A stretch of 64,000 nucleotides of DNA from Saccharothrix sp. ALI-22-I (GCF_001984175.1 NZ_MTQP01000055.1:62001-126000), one strand, 5' to 3'; shown: positions 1-9,464, counted from the first letter of the stretch. The notes: a model not told the origin generated them from the letters alone. Made by a program: numbers and translations.

Positions 1-329
1 TGCGGGAATTGCCGACCGGGCAGCCCACCATCACCGGTGACGATGTCGTGCTCACCCGGGAGGAGAAGCTGGCACTGACCGCGCTGTTCGCCGGTTACCT
101 GCAGAAGGGTGCGGCCTATGATCCCTACCCGCGCACTTATGACGCCGCCGCCAAGCGGTTGGGTTGGCCGCGCACCACGCTGCTGCGCAAGGTCGAATAT
201 CTGCGCACCCGTCTGACGAAGGCGGGAGTGCCCAACATGAACGGCGCCAACGCGTTGATCAACCTCGCCGAGCACGTCCTGACCCGCGGCCTGATCACCG
301 AGCACGACCTGCGCCTCGTCGGCCTGTGA
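1..329 (+). CDS. C-terminal part of a regulatory protein, probably FHA/HTH type (5' end outside window)
   Basis: The reading frame is already open at the first base; the TTG at 9 is only an internal codon, so this is the 3' end of a longer gene. The visible residues form a compact helical segment of the kind I know from the C-terminus of actinobacterial FHA-domain proteins, where a winged-helix-like region follows the FHA domain (EEKLALTALF near the start, then an RLGWPRTTLLRKVEYLRTRL helix-turn-helix-like stretch, then LITEHDL). The FHA domain itself would lie upstream and is not seen. It precedes another FHA protein and a Ser/Thr kinase on the same strand, so a role in phospho-threonine signalling is likely. 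The family call is inference from the tail and the neighbours. Confidence 0.55.
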   Translation, partial: RELPTGQPTITGDDVVLTREEKLALTALFAGYLQKGAAYDPYPRTYDAAAKRLGWPRTTLLRKVEYLRTRLTKAGVPNMNGANALINLAEHVLTRGLITEHDLRLVGL

Positions 330-418
330 CGCCGGTTTGGGAAGGGCTTCCGATTCCGTCGCGACAGCGGGCTGCCTAGCGTCCGGACCGACGGCGGAAC
401 CGATCGCGGGAGCGGCAC

Positions 419-2098
419 GTGGTGGAGGTCGGGTTGGTGTGCGTCGGGCGCGACGGCGTCCGGCGCGCGGTCGTCGTGACCGTCGGGCCGGAGCACCGGG
501 TCGCGGAGTTGGCTCGGGCGCTGGGCTGCCGTGAAGCCCTCTACCTGGGGCCGGTCGCGCTGCCGGGTTGGCTGCCGGTGAGCGGGTCGGGCATCGCGAA
601 CGGCACGGTCCTCGGCCTGGACGCGGCACCGCCTGTCGACCGCGGCGCGGCGGTGGGCGGCGGCGCGCGGGAGGTGGCGGTCGTGGGCGGTCTGCACTGC
701 GGGCCGAGCACGACTCTGTACCCGGTGGGGGAGTTGAAGATCGGTCGTGCGGCGGATGCCGACCTGGTCCTGGCCGACGCGGAGGTGAGCAGGCGACACG
801 CCCGGCTGCGGATCTCTGCGGAAGCCGAACGCGTCCACCTGGAGGACGCCGGTTCGCGCAACGGCGTGAGGTGGCGCGGGTGGCTGCTGGAGGGTTCGGC
901 GGAGCTGGTCCCCGGTGACGTCGCGGAGTTGGGCGAGACGGTGATCGGCCTGCGCGAGACCGTACCCGCCGATGCGGAGCTGACCGACGCGCCGGATGGG
1001 ATGAGCCGGGTGTTGCACCGTCCGGCCGAGCGCCCGACCACGGTGGCGTCCGGCGAGGAACGGGTGCTCCGCGCGCACGACCCCGATCCGACGATGCTGG
1101 TGAGCATCGCCTGCGGACCGTCCGCCCGGCTGTGGGAGCGTCGCCGCACCGATCCGGACTTCCTGCGCCTGCGCCTCGGGTTGCACGACCGGCCGGCCGA
1201 GGTCCGTTCGCCGTTCGCCGTTCCTGCGCCGATGCTCCACGCGGTGCCGGTCACGGCGGACCTGCACGAGGCCGGCGCGCTCGGCCTCGCCGGACCGCGT
1301 CCCGCGCTGCTCGCCTCGGCGAGGGCAGTCGTCGCGCAGGCCGCGGTGTTGTGCGCACCGGACGACCTGGTGATCGTGGTGGTGACAGGGCCGGGCGGAG
1401 CGTCGGATTGGGAGTGGGCCGGCTGGCTGCCGCACACCCGGCCCCCGATCACGGAGTTCGACTGCTCGCGGCTCGTCGCCACCGACGAGGACCAGGCTCG
1501 CGCCAGGCTCGGTGAACTGCGCGCTCTGGTGGTGCGGCGCCGTGCCGCGCCGCGGTCCGGCGGGAGCCGGGTGCTCGTCGTCCTCGACGGCGTGCGGCGG
1601 CTGCACGGGGTGCCCGGCCTGGCGGAGGTGCTGGCGGAGGTGCTGGCCGAGGGGCCGGCGGCAGGTGTCACCGCGCTGTGCCTGGAGGAGGACCCGGACG
1701 GGCTGCCCGGCGCCTGCGGCACGACCCTGGTGGCCGGCAACGAATCGGGCAGCCGTGCCGAGTTGCGGTACCGGGGGTTCCCCGCGGTGGCCGACGTGCT
1801 GGTGGACGGGCTCCTCCCGGAGCACGCGACGCGGCTCGGCTTGGCGCTCGCGCCGATCGTCATGCCGGGCGACGGCCCGCAGGAGCCGCGAGGAGCAGCG
1901 GGAGGTGACCTGTCCGTGCGACCGCGGCTGATCACCGACCTGGGGCGTGCGACCGGGAAGCCGGTGGAGGCCGAGGACGGCCGCACCGGCGTGGTGGTCA
2001 CCGCACATGTGCGGTTCGCGGGAGATTTCCTTGCGCCGCAGGAAGAAGCGACGGTGGCTCACGTCCGGAGTCCGGCTGTGGGACGTGCGGACCGGTGA
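419..2098 (+). CDS. FHA-domain protein resembling the N-terminal half of an EssC/FtsK-type ATPase
   Basis: A 559-residue protein starting at GTG 419, with a GGGAG ribosome site about 7 bases upstream. An N-terminal ubiquitin-like segment (about 1-90) is followed by a clear FHA domain at about 104-160 (LKIGRAADADLVL, then EVSRRHARL and SRNG), which should bind phosphothreonine peptides. From about residue 235 it has a WERRRTDPDFLRLRLG segment, which I associate with EssC/EccC and other FtsK/SpoIIIE proteins just before their ATPase domains. A region without Walker motifs follows, and the protein stops at a TGA. Family members are usually far longer, so the motor domains are missing here. The stop abuts the kinase gene. 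A phospho-sensor or scaffold for that kinase is the simplest guess. Confidence 0.7.
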   Translation: MVEVGLVCVGRDGVRRAVVVTVGPEHRVAELARALGCREALYLGPVALPGWLPVSGSGIANGTVLGLDAAPPVDRGAAVGGGAREVAVVGGLHCGPSTTLYPVGELKIGRAADADLVLADAEVSRRHARLRISAEAERVHLEDAGSRNGVRWRGWLLEGSAELVPGDVAELGETVIGLRETVPADAELTDAPDGMSRVLHRPAERPTTVASGEERVLRAHDPDPTMLVSIACGPSARLWERRRTDPDFLRLRLGLHDRPAEVRSPFAVPAPMLHAVPVTADLHEAGALGLAGPRPALLASARAVVAQAAVLCAPDDLVIVVVTGPGGASDWEWAGWLPHTRPPITEFDCSRLVATDEDQARARLGELRALVVRRRAAPRSGGSRVLVVLDGVRRLHGVPGLAEVLAEVLAEGPAAGVTALCLEEDPDGLPGACGTTLVAGNESGSRAELRYRGFPAVADVLVDGLLPEHATRLGLALAPIVMPGDGPQEPRGAAGGDLSVRPRLITDLGRATGKPVEAEDGRTGVVVTAHVRFAGDFLAPQEEATVAHVRSPAVGRADR

Positions 2099-2160
2099 CT
2101 ATGTTGTCCCACGATCGGGGGTCGGCGGTGGTTCTGCCGCGGGGGACTGGAGGTGCGGGC

Positions 2161-4413
2161 GTGGTCGCCATCGAACAGCTCGCCGGTTACCGGGTGACGA
2201 CCGACCCCGGCCGAGTCGGCCTGTACGCCGTGGCGCGGGCCACGAGAGAGTCCGACCACGCCGAGGTGACCGTGCACGTGGTGGTCGAACCGCTGGACCG
2301 CGCGACCCTGCGCAGGGTCCGGACCGAGCTCTCCTCGATGGCCACCGCGCTGGAGGAGCTGAACAACCCGCTGGTCGTGCCGTTGCTGGACCACGGCCAA
2401 ACGCCCGACGGCCGCCCGTTCTTCGTCACCGGGCCCACCGGCCCCTCCCTCGCCGACGAGTTGGCCGAACGCGGACCGCTGTCCCTCGACCAGGTGCGGC
2501 TGGCCGTCTTCGGCACCGCGACCGCGCTGGTGTCGCTGCACGACGCGAACCTCCTGCACCGAGGCCTGGGCCCGGCGGCGCTCCTCCGCCAGCCGAGTGG
2601 GCGGGTGCTGTTGAGCACACCGGTGCCGGCGGTGCTCGCCGAGATCGCCGGTGCGGTGACCGAGGGCTCCGGGCACGAGCCGATCGAGGTCCTCAAAGGC
2701 GGCGACTGGACACCGCGGGCCGAGGTGTACGCGTTCGCGTCGACGGTGTGGACGCTGGCGACCGGCAGGCCACCGGTGCCGGGGTCCAGGGACGAGCGGT
2801 TGCTGCACCTGTTCGACGAGTCGTCCGCGCCGCCGTCCGCGCCGGGCCTGCCGCCGCGGATGGCGGACCTGCTGCGCCGGGCACTCGCGCGAAGACCCGA
2901 CGACCGGCCGCGTTCCCTCGCGTCGTTCGCCTTGGACCTGAAAGAGGAGCTGGCCGACCCCGGCCGCACGACGCGCCTCTCCCCTGGCGGGTTGACGCCG
3001 TCGGAGCAGGCGATGGGCACCGACTACACGCTGCTCTCGGAGTTGGGCTCCGGCAGCGCGGGCACGGTGTGGCGGGCTCGCCGCAGGAGCGACGGGCGCG
3101 AGGTGGCGGTCAAGGTCCTCAACCCCGAGGCCGATCCCGAGGGAGCCGGTCTCGCCCGACTCGCCCGCGAACACGCCACCTTGCGCGGACTCGACCACCC
3201 GCACCTGGTGAAGGTGCTCGACATCGTGGTCGACCGCGGCCGGTCGGCGATCGTCATGGAGCTCGTGCCCGGCACCGAGCTGCGAGGACTGCTCAAAAGC
3301 GGCCTGCTGGCACCCGCGGACGGCGTGCGGCTGCTGTCGGAGGTCGCCTCAGGACTGGCGCACCTGCACGAACGGCGCATCGTGCACCGGGACGTCAAGC
3401 CGGCCAACATCCTCGTGCGCACCACGGGGGACCGCCGCACGGCGCTGCTGACCGACTTCGGCCTGGCCAAGCCCCTCGGCGAACCGGACCTGACCAGGGT
3501 CGGCCTGCTGCTCGGCACCCCGTCCTACCTGGCGCCCGAGCTCATCACCTCCGGTGAACCCTCACCCGAGGCCGACGTGTACGCGCTGGGTGTCACGGCG
3601 TACGAGGTGCTGGCCGGCCGGCGGCCGTTCTCCGGCTCGACGACCGACCAAGTGCTCCGACAGCACCAGGTCCAGCGACCCGAACGGCCGGTGGGCCTGT
3701 CGGACGCGGCGTGGAGCTTCCTGTCTGCCTGCCTGGAAAAGGACCCGAGCGCACGGCCCAGTGCCGTCGAGGCGTCGGAGATCCTGCACGACCTGATCCG
3801 CGACCTCGCCCTCACCCCGTCGGAACCCGCGTCACCGCCGGACCGCGCCGGCACCGCGGACCAGTCCCTGCCGACGCGCACCGGCGCCCGGCCGGTCGAG
3901 CCCGCTCCGGGTCACGCCGTGGTCGACAACGGCGAGCAGTCGTTGCCGACCCGCACGAGCGGCCGTCGACCGGAACCCGCGCCCGCGCCGCCGGTGAGCC
4001 GTCCGGCGCGACGCCACCTGGTGGTCGCGGCCGCGGTGGTGGCGATCGCCGGGGCGGGCTTCGCGATCGGCACGCTGGTGATCCCGGGGATCGTCGACCC
4101 GGATCGGTCCGCGTCGACCGGTTCCCCGCCGACGAGCACCACCGTCCCCGGCATCTACCGCGTACCGGCCACCGTCGTGGTCGACGCGGACGGCGCGGCA
4201 ACGGTGTCGTGGCCCGCGGACACGACCGCGTTGCCCGAGCTGGACCGCTTCGTCGTCATGCAGGGCAACAGCCCCCGACAGGAAGTGCCCGCCGACACCA
4301 CCACCTACCGGGACCCCGAACCGCGCGAAACCGGCTGCTACTACGTGATCGCGCTCGGCACCACCGCGCGACCGCTCGACCCGGTACCGCAACCCGCCTG
4401 CCCCACCCGGTGA
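2161..4413 (+). CDS. Membrane Ser/Thr protein kinase with tandem pseudokinase and kinase domains
   Basis: I chose GTG 2161 because a strong GGAGGTG site lies 5 bases upstream; an in-frame GTG at 2095, overlapping the previous stop, would add 22 residues. Residues about 5-265 have a kinase-like outline but carry HRGLGPAALL where HRDxKxxN is expected and no DFG, so this lobe looks like a pseudokinase. Residues about 285-560 form a canonical Hanks-type kinase: GSGSAGTVW glycine loop, AVKVL lysine, HRDVKPANIL (catalytic Asp near 411), DFG near 432 and GTPSYLAPE. After a Pro/Thr-rich linker there is one transmembrane helix (about 619-645) and an extracellular tail of about 110 residues with no PASTA repeat that I can see. 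The FHA protein upstream and MoxR downstream suggest a signalling operon. Confidence 0.9.
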   Translation: MVAIEQLAGYRVTTDPGRVGLYAVARATRESDHAEVTVHVVVEPLDRATLRRVRTELSSMATALEELNNPLVVPLLDHGQTPDGRPFFVTGPTGPSLADELAERGPLSLDQVRLAVFGTATALVSLHDANLLHRGLGPAALLRQPSGRVLLSTPVPAVLAEIAGAVTEGSGHEPIEVLKGGDWTPRAEVYAFASTVWTLATGRPPVPGSRDERLLHLFDESSAPPSAPGLPPRMADLLRRALARRPDDRPRSLASFALDLKEELADPGRTTRLSPGGLTPSEQAMGTDYTLLSELGSGSAGTVWRARRRSDGREVAVKVLNPEADPEGAGLARLAREHATLRGLDHPHLVKVLDIVVDRGRSAIVMELVPGTELRGLLKSGLLAPADGVRLLSEVASGLAHLHERRIVHRDVKPANILVRTTGDRRTALLTDFGLAKPLGEPDLTRVGLLLGTPSYLAPELITSGEPSPEADVYALGVTAYEVLAGRRPFSGSTTDQVLRQHQVQRPERPVGLSDAAWSFLSACLEKDPSARPSAVEASEILHDLIRDLALTPSEPASPPDRAGTADQSLPTRTGARPVEPAPGHAVVDNGEQSLPTRTSGRRPEPAPAPPVSRPARRHLVVAAAVVAIAGAGFAIGTLVIPGIVDPDRSASTGSPPTSTTVPGIYRVPATVVVDADGAATVSWPADTTALPELDRFVVMQGNSPRQEVPADTTTYRDPEPRETGCYYVIALGTTARPLDPVPQPACPTR

Positions 4414-4435
4414 CCCCACTGCGAGGACGACGACC

Positions 4436-5419
4436 TTGACGACCCACACCGCCACCGACGCCCACGACAAGGCCCTCCGGTTCCGGACCACGCACGACGC
4501 CGTCCTCGCCGAGGTCGAGCGGACGATCAAGGGCAAGGCGCCGGCGATCCGGCTCGCGCTCGCGTGCGTGTTCGGCGGCGGTCACCTGCTGATCGAGGAC
4601 GTGCCGGGCACCGGCAAGACGTCGCTGGCCAAAGCGCTGGCCACGAGCGTGTCCGGGAGCTGGCAGCGCATCCAGTTCACCCCCGACCTGTTGCCCGGCG
4701 ACATCACCGGCGTGTCCGTGTGGGACCAGACCCGGCAGGAGTTCCGCTTCCGCGGCGGACCCGTGTTCGCGAACGTCGTGCTGGCCGACGAGATCAACCG
4801 GGCCAGCCCCAAGACCCAGTCGGCGCTGCTGGAGGTGATGGAGGAGGGTCAGGTGACCGTGGACGGCGTCGGCCACCCGGTGCCCAGCCCGTTCCTGGTG
4901 GTCGCCACGCAGAACCCGATCGACCTCGAAGGCACCTACCAGCTCCCCGAGGCGCAACTGGACCGCTTCCTCATGCGGATCTCCCTCGGCCACCCGGACC
5001 TGGAGGTCGAGACCGAGATCCTGACCAACCGGGCCGCCGCCGCGCCGCCGGCGCTGCGGCCGGTGGCGACGCTCGACGACGTCGAGTGGATGCGCAGGAC
5101 CGCGGCCGGGGCGCACACGGCCCCGGAGATCGCCCGCTACATCGCCCTGCTGGCCAAGGCGACCCGCGAGCACCAGGCCCTGCGACTGGGCCTGAGCACC
5201 CGTGGCAGCCTCGCGCTCATGCGGGCCGCGCAGGCGTACGCACTGGGGTCGGGGCGCCACTTCGTCGTGCCCGACGACGTGCGGGCGGTGACCGGACCGG
5301 TCCTGGCACACCGGCTGGTGCTCACCGCGCAGGCGCAGGTGCGCGGGGTGACCGCCGCTTCCGTGCTGGGCGAGGTGCTCGGCTCGGTGCCCGCCCCCAC
5401 CCAGGCGGTGCGGGTGTGA
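4436..5419 (+). CDS. MoxR-family AAA ATPase
   Basis: A 327-residue AAA+ protein starting at TTG 4436, 22 bases after the kinase. Walker A is DVPGTGKTSLAKAL, Walker B is VLADEINRASPKTQ, and sensor 1 is VATQNPIDLEGTYQLPEAQLD, all typical of MoxR. The length matches the family. MoxR ATPases act as chaperones for membrane or secreted protein complexes and are almost always paired with a DUF58 protein, as here: the TGA overlaps the GTG of the DUF58 gene. The client in this operon is unknown; the kinase and the transglutaminase-fold protein are candidates. Confidence 0.93.
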   Translation: MTTHTATDAHDKALRFRTTHDAVLAEVERTIKGKAPAIRLALACVFGGGHLLIEDVPGTGKTSLAKALATSVSGSWQRIQFTPDLLPGDITGVSVWDQTRQEFRFRGGPVFANVVLADEINRASPKTQSALLEVMEEGQVTVDGVGHPVPSPFLVVATQNPIDLEGTYQLPEAQLDRFLMRISLGHPDLEVETEILTNRAAAAPPALRPVATLDDVEWMRRTAAGAHTAPEIARYIALLAKATREHQALRLGLSTRGSLALMRAAQAYALGSGRHFVVPDDVRAVTGPVLAHRLVLTAQAQVRGVTAASVLGEVLGSVPAPTQAVRV

Positions 5420-6576
5420 CCGGCCGCGTGCCGCTCACGGCCTCCGGCTGGGCGGTCCTGCTGGGCACCGGCGTGCTGCTGGTGGCCGGTTCCGTGCTCG
5501 GGTACGCGGTGCTCACCTCGTTGGCGGCCGCAGGCGGTGCGCTGCTGGTGCTGTGCGCCGCCACGGTCGTCGTGCGGCCGCGCGTGCGGATGACCCGTGA
5601 GGTCGTGTCGGAACGCGTGTCGGTCGGCGAGCCCGCGCTGGCCAGGCTGGTGGTGCGCAACCCCGGTCGGCTGCCCGTTCCCGAGTTGCTGGTGCTCGAC
5701 CGGGTCGGCGGACAGCCGGTGGAGGTGAGGGTGCCCGCGCTGAGCCCGGGCGGGTGGCGTGCCGTGCCGTACTCGCTGCCGACCGGGCGCCGGGGACGTC
5801 TGCTCGTCGGGCCGCTGCTGGCCGGGCGGCGGGATCCGCTCGGGTTGTTCCGGCGCGTGCAGCCACAGGGGGGCACCGACGTGCTGTGGGTTCACCCGCG
5901 CGTGCACCACGCGCACCGGATCCCCGTCGGGACGGTGCCGGACTATGAGGGCCGCGCCGAGGCGTCGAAGGCGGGGACGATGAGCTTCACCTCGCTGCGC
6001 GACTACGTGCCCGGCGACGACCCGCGCCGCATCCACTGGCGCTCCACGGCCCGCATGGGCCGGTTCGTGGTGCGCGACTCCGTGGACACGATGGAACCCA
6101 CGGTGACGGTCGTCCTCGACACCCGGACCTCGGCGCTCGACGCGCCGGCGTTCGAGCACGCGGTCGAGGTCGCCGCGTCGGTCGCGCAAGCCGCGGTGGA
6201 CACCGGGCGTCCGGTGGGTGTGCGCGTGGTGGGTGAGGACCCGTCCGGGTCCGACGCGGTCTCGGTGCTCGACCGCCTGGCCGCGGCCGAGCCGACCGCC
6301 GACGGCGATCCGCTTCGGCTGCTGGAGGAAGTGGACCGAGCCCAGCCAGGCGGAGCGCTCGTGGTCGTCACCGGGCCCGGCGAGGACGCCGTGACGACCA
6401 GGCTGGCCCAGCGGCGCCGGCGGTTCGCGCCGATCGTGGTGCTGCAAGTCGTGCCCGCGCACCACGAGGCCCAGCCGCCCTACCGCAGGCAGGGGATGGC
6501 GGTCCTGAGCGCGAGCACCGCGGTGGAGGCCGTCACCGCGTGGAACCACCTGGTGCTCGGCGGGGTGGTGGCCTGA
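5416..6576 (+). CDS. DUF58 domain protein
   Basis: A 386-residue protein starting at the GTG that overlaps the MoxR stop (GTGA), indicating translational coupling. Two hydrophobic segments lie near the N-terminus (about 10-30 and 35-55). A beta-rich domain follows, then the DUF58 signature YVPGDDPRRIHWRSTARMG and a VWA-like C-terminal part (VVLDTRTSALD). DUF58 proteins are partners of MoxR ATPases and are usually anchored in the membrane. The stop overlaps the ATG of the next gene, so MoxR, DUF58 and the transglutaminase-fold gene form one coupled unit. Confidence 0.92.
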   Translation: MTGRVPLTASGWAVLLGTGVLLVAGSVLGYAVLTSLAAAGGALLVLCAATVVVRPRVRMTREVVSERVSVGEPALARLVVRNPGRLPVPELLVLDRVGGQPVEVRVPALSPGGWRAVPYSLPTGRRGRLLVGPLLAGRRDPLGLFRRVQPQGGTDVLWVHPRVHHAHRIPVGTVPDYEGRAEASKAGTMSFTSLRDYVPGDDPRRIHWRSTARMGRFVVRDSVDTMEPTVTVVLDTRTSALDAPAFEHAVEVAASVAQAAVDTGRPVGVRVVGEDPSGSDAVSVLDRLAAAEPTADGDPLRLLEEVDRAQPGGALVVVTGPGEDAVTTRLAQRRRRFAPIVVLQVVPAHHEAQPPYRRQGMAVLSASTAVEAVTAWNHLVLGGVVA

Positions 6577-8675
6577 TGTCGTCCGTTCGCGTGGTGTCGG
6601 CCGCCGGGTTGGCCGCCCTGGCCGCCTGGTCGTTCCGGCCGGTGTTCGACGTCGATGCCGGACTCGCTCTCGCGCTGGCGGTCGTGGTGCCGCCCGTGGT
6701 CGTCGCGGTGTGGGAACTGCTCACCTCCTCGGTGCTCAAGCGGCTGTCGGGCGGTGTGAGCACCGCACTGGCCCTGCTCTGGGTGGTCGCGGCCGTCGCG
6801 GCGGTCACCCGCCCCGGCGGCGACGCGCTGTCCGGACCGTTCAGGCTGCTGACCTCCGTGCTGCCGACCGAGGCCGCGGCGCCGCAACTGGCCGCCGTGT
6901 CAGTGCTGGCGGGCTTGACGTCGCTGGCCGCGGTGCACCTGACGGCCAAGGGCCCGCTCCTGCCGGTGCTGCCGCCGTTGGTGTGCCTGGTACTGGGACT
7001 TTCGCTCGGGGCCGCCGCAGGTCCGCTGCCGGCTTGGTACGTACCGGGTTTCGTCGTCGTGAGCACCGTGCCGGTGTTGCTCAGCGCCGGTACCGCCTCA
7101 CGCGCCCGGCTCGTCGTCGGCGGTGTCGTGGTGGCGCTGGCGGCGGCAGCCGGCCTGGCCTTCGGACTCCTCGGCCCGGCGCCCCGCCCGCCCGCGAGCG
7201 TGCAGGCGTTGGTGGACGCGCCGGTGCAGCCCAAGCGGCACACCAACCCGATGGCCCAGTACCTCGCCCTGCGTGACGGCAGCGTGGTGCTGGAGATCGA
7301 CGGCACGGCGTCGCAGCGGGTCGATCGGCTCGGCATGGTCACGATGACCGCGTTCGACGGCCGTGCCTGGTCACCGGAGGCGGACTACCGCCGTGCGGCA
7401 CACCAGCTGCCCGTAGCACCGCAGAGCACCGCGCCGCGTCGCGAAGTCACCCTGGACCTGCGGGTGGGGACACCGGGCAGCCTCGGTTGGCTGCCCAGAC
7501 CGGGGTGGCCGAGCAGGGTGAGCGTGCCGAACCTCGGCTTCGACGCCGACACCGGCGACCTGGTGGTGCCCGCGGGGCAGGAACCGCCCGCGCAGTACCG
7601 GATCAGCGCGAGCGAGCCGGTGGTGTCACCGGACCTGCTGCGCACCGACCAGCCGGCGGGCGTGCAACGACCGGATCTCGTGCTCCCACCCGAGGTGCTG
7701 GGTTTCGTCAATGTCGCGACCGCCGGTCACGACACCGAACTCGACCGGTTCCTCGGGCTCTACCACAACCTGCGCGCCGAACCGTTCCACTACGACGTGT
7801 CCGACGAAGCGGCGGGTGGCAACGGTCTTTACCAGATCTCCGCCCTGTTGAAGAACCACCGCGGCACCAGCGAGCAGTACGCGTCCGCGTTCGCCGTGAT
7901 GTGCCGACAGTTGGGCTGGGACGCCAGGGTCGTGCTCGGCTTCAAGCCCCGCTGGGACGGCGACGAACTGCGCGTCCAGGGGCAGGACGTCTTCGCGTGG
8001 ACCGAAGTCCGGTTCGAGCGGCTTGGGTGGCTGCCGATCGACCCCAGCCCAACCCGGACTGCCGCCTTGGGTGACGACGCGCCCGACGAGGCGACGGGAA
8101 CTGTCCCCGGACTCGTCGAGCTGCCACCGGCCTACGAACCGGATCCGGCACCGGAGCCCGAGACGGGCGGCGTGGCGCCACCGGACCCCGTCGCGACCCC
8201 AGCGTCCGGCCGGTCGTCGAGTGTGGTGCTGCTTGTGGTGGGCGTCGGTCTGCTGGCGCTGCTGTTCGCGATCCCGCTGCTCAAGGCCGCGCGGCGTCGT
8301 GCGCGCCGACGAGCTTCCCCTCGGCGACGTGTCGCGGAGGCGTGGCGGGACGCGGTGGCCGCGCTACGCGCCGGTGGCGCCCATGTCCATGGAGGTCAGA
8401 CCACGGGACAGGTGCTCCAAGCGGCACCGGAGAGCTGCGCGCCCGCGCTGCGCCTGCTCGCGGAACTGGTGGACCGCGTCGCGTTCAGCCCGGACGAGGT
8501 CATCCAGGACATGGCGACGACAGCCGAATTGCACGGCGACCAAGTCCGGAGCCGGATTCGTGCCGGACTGGGCGCAGGCCGACGAGTGGCCTGGCTGTTC
8601 GACCTCCGCCCGCTGCTGGCCGAACGCAGACCGGTCGAGTACGCGGACCTGCGCCCCGGCCTGCGCTCGAACTGA
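6576..8675 (+). CDS. TgpA-like membrane protein with a catalytically degenerate transglutaminase fold
   Basis: A 699-residue protein from the ATG overlapping the DUF58 stop. Several transmembrane helices fill the first 205 residues, a large extracytoplasmic part contains the transglutaminase-like domain (about 400-500), and one more helix (about 545-570) is followed by a cytoplasmic DUF4129-like tail. This is the usual TgpA layout next to MoxR/DUF58. The catalytic Cys is replaced by Ser (GTSEQYASAF, Ser about 432) and the catalytic His by Phe (VFAWTEV, Phe about 473), while the Asp of IDPSP is kept. It is therefore probably not a working transglutaminase and may be a structural or binding module. 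I recall similar degenerate copies in other actinomycetes but cannot verify how common they are. Confidence 0.88.
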   Translation: MSSVRVVSAAGLAALAAWSFRPVFDVDAGLALALAVVVPPVVVAVWELLTSSVLKRLSGGVSTALALLWVVAAVAAVTRPGGDALSGPFRLLTSVLPTEAAAPQLAAVSVLAGLTSLAAVHLTAKGPLLPVLPPLVCLVLGLSLGAAAGPLPAWYVPGFVVVSTVPVLLSAGTASRARLVVGGVVVALAAAAGLAFGLLGPAPRPPASVQALVDAPVQPKRHTNPMAQYLALRDGSVVLEIDGTASQRVDRLGMVTMTAFDGRAWSPEADYRRAAHQLPVAPQSTAPRREVTLDLRVGTPGSLGWLPRPGWPSRVSVPNLGFDADTGDLVVPAGQEPPAQYRISASEPVVSPDLLRTDQPAGVQRPDLVLPPEVLGFVNVATAGHDTELDRFLGLYHNLRAEPFHYDVSDEAAGGNGLYQISALLKNHRGTSEQYASAFAVMCRQLGWDARVVLGFKPRWDGDELRVQGQDVFAWTEVRFERLGWLPIDPSPTRTAALGDDAPDEATGTVPGLVELPPAYEPDPAPEPETGGVAPPDPVATPASGRSSSVVLLVVGVGLLALLFAIPLLKAARRRARRRASPRRRVAEAWRDAVAALRAGGAHVHGGQTTGQVLQAAPESCAPALRLLAELVDRVAFSPDEVIQDMATTAELHGDQVRSRIRAGLGAGRRVAWLFDLRPLLAERRPVEYADLRPGLRSN

Positions 8676-8969
8676 TCAGACGTGAGTTCGACGGGCGACA
8701 ACGGAAACAAGCCGCGTCGGATCGCGCTCACGGGTCCACAACTGCGCCGCGAAGAGGCTTCAATTCGATGAAAACGCAGAGGGGCCGCACTCGGTCATGA
8801 AGCGCGACCAGGATGGGAAGATCACCGCTTACGCCACGTATGTGGAAGCGGATTCGCAAAGCCCGCTACCCTTTCGAGTAGCTTAAACGAGTCGACGTGG
8901 ATCCGGAGAGCGTACCGCACTTCAACACGGTGACCCAACAATACGTTAATGAAGTGATCTCAACGACTT
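8676..8969. other. Intergenic stretch without a recognisable gene
   Basis: About 290 bases follow the signalling operon. The last third (about 8,865-8,960) is clearly richer in A and T than its surroundings. I see no convincing reading frame, hairpin terminator or promoter. It runs directly into a transposase scar, so part of it may be old IS end sequence. Confidence 0.4.
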
Positions 8970-9180
8970 TCAGCTGAGCCGTCCGTGTTCGATACGGGTG
9001 AGTGTGAGGGCGGCTTTGGTGATGTGGCCGATCTTGCGGGGGCTGGTTGTGAAGTGCCGCAGTGCGCGCCAACGGCCGGTCAGCAGTGCGAATCCGCGTT
9101 CGCCGAGGCAGCGCAGCCCGTGCAGCAGGGCGTTGTAGGTGCGCGTGTCGCCGGTGCTCCATGTCGTGGAATACACCGTG
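8970..9180 (-). pseudogene. Transposase remnant (DDE_Tnp_4 / IS5-like C-terminus)
   Basis: On the minus strand the last 60 or so residues read GLRCLGERGFALLTGRWRAL followed by SPRKIGHITKAALTL, a stretch I recognise from the C-terminus of HARBI1-like DDE transposases of actinomycetes. The N-terminal two-thirds, including the DDE residues, is absent; upstream codons lose any coding character near 9,180. It is a dead fragment. An AT-rich stretch at 9,375-9,465 lies between it and the next gene. Confidence 0.7.
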
Positions 9181-9464
9181 CTCGCAACGGGCGCACTGCA
9201 TCGGCTTCGAGACACGGCTGCGGACATCGTCCGCTTGGGCCGGCGATCAGTGCTCGGCGCGGCAGGAACTGGAGAGGTGCACGCGTGGCCGGGCCGGTGT
9301 CGTCGTGGCGAGAAGCCTCTTGCTCGTGTTGAGCCGGACTCCGGGAACGGCATGCTGCCCGCAAGTACGAGGGCTATAGAAATTAATTAATCTGACAATA
9401 TGCGCACCAATATGCGATAGGACTGACGGGAATTTTCTGCCTTTTGGCGATAAAATCATACCGC

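Noticed and set aside
137..2062. Long minus-strand open frame opposite the FHA gene (641 codons)
   Set aside because: It is rich in Arg/Pro/Gly without domain motifs, as expected for antisense of a GC-rich gene; the plus strand has the FHA domain.
4564..5415. N-terminal extension of the DUF58 protein into the MoxR gene
   Set aside because: The frame is open but Arg/Gly-rich antisense-like noise; the overlapping GTG at 5,416 fits the family N-terminus.
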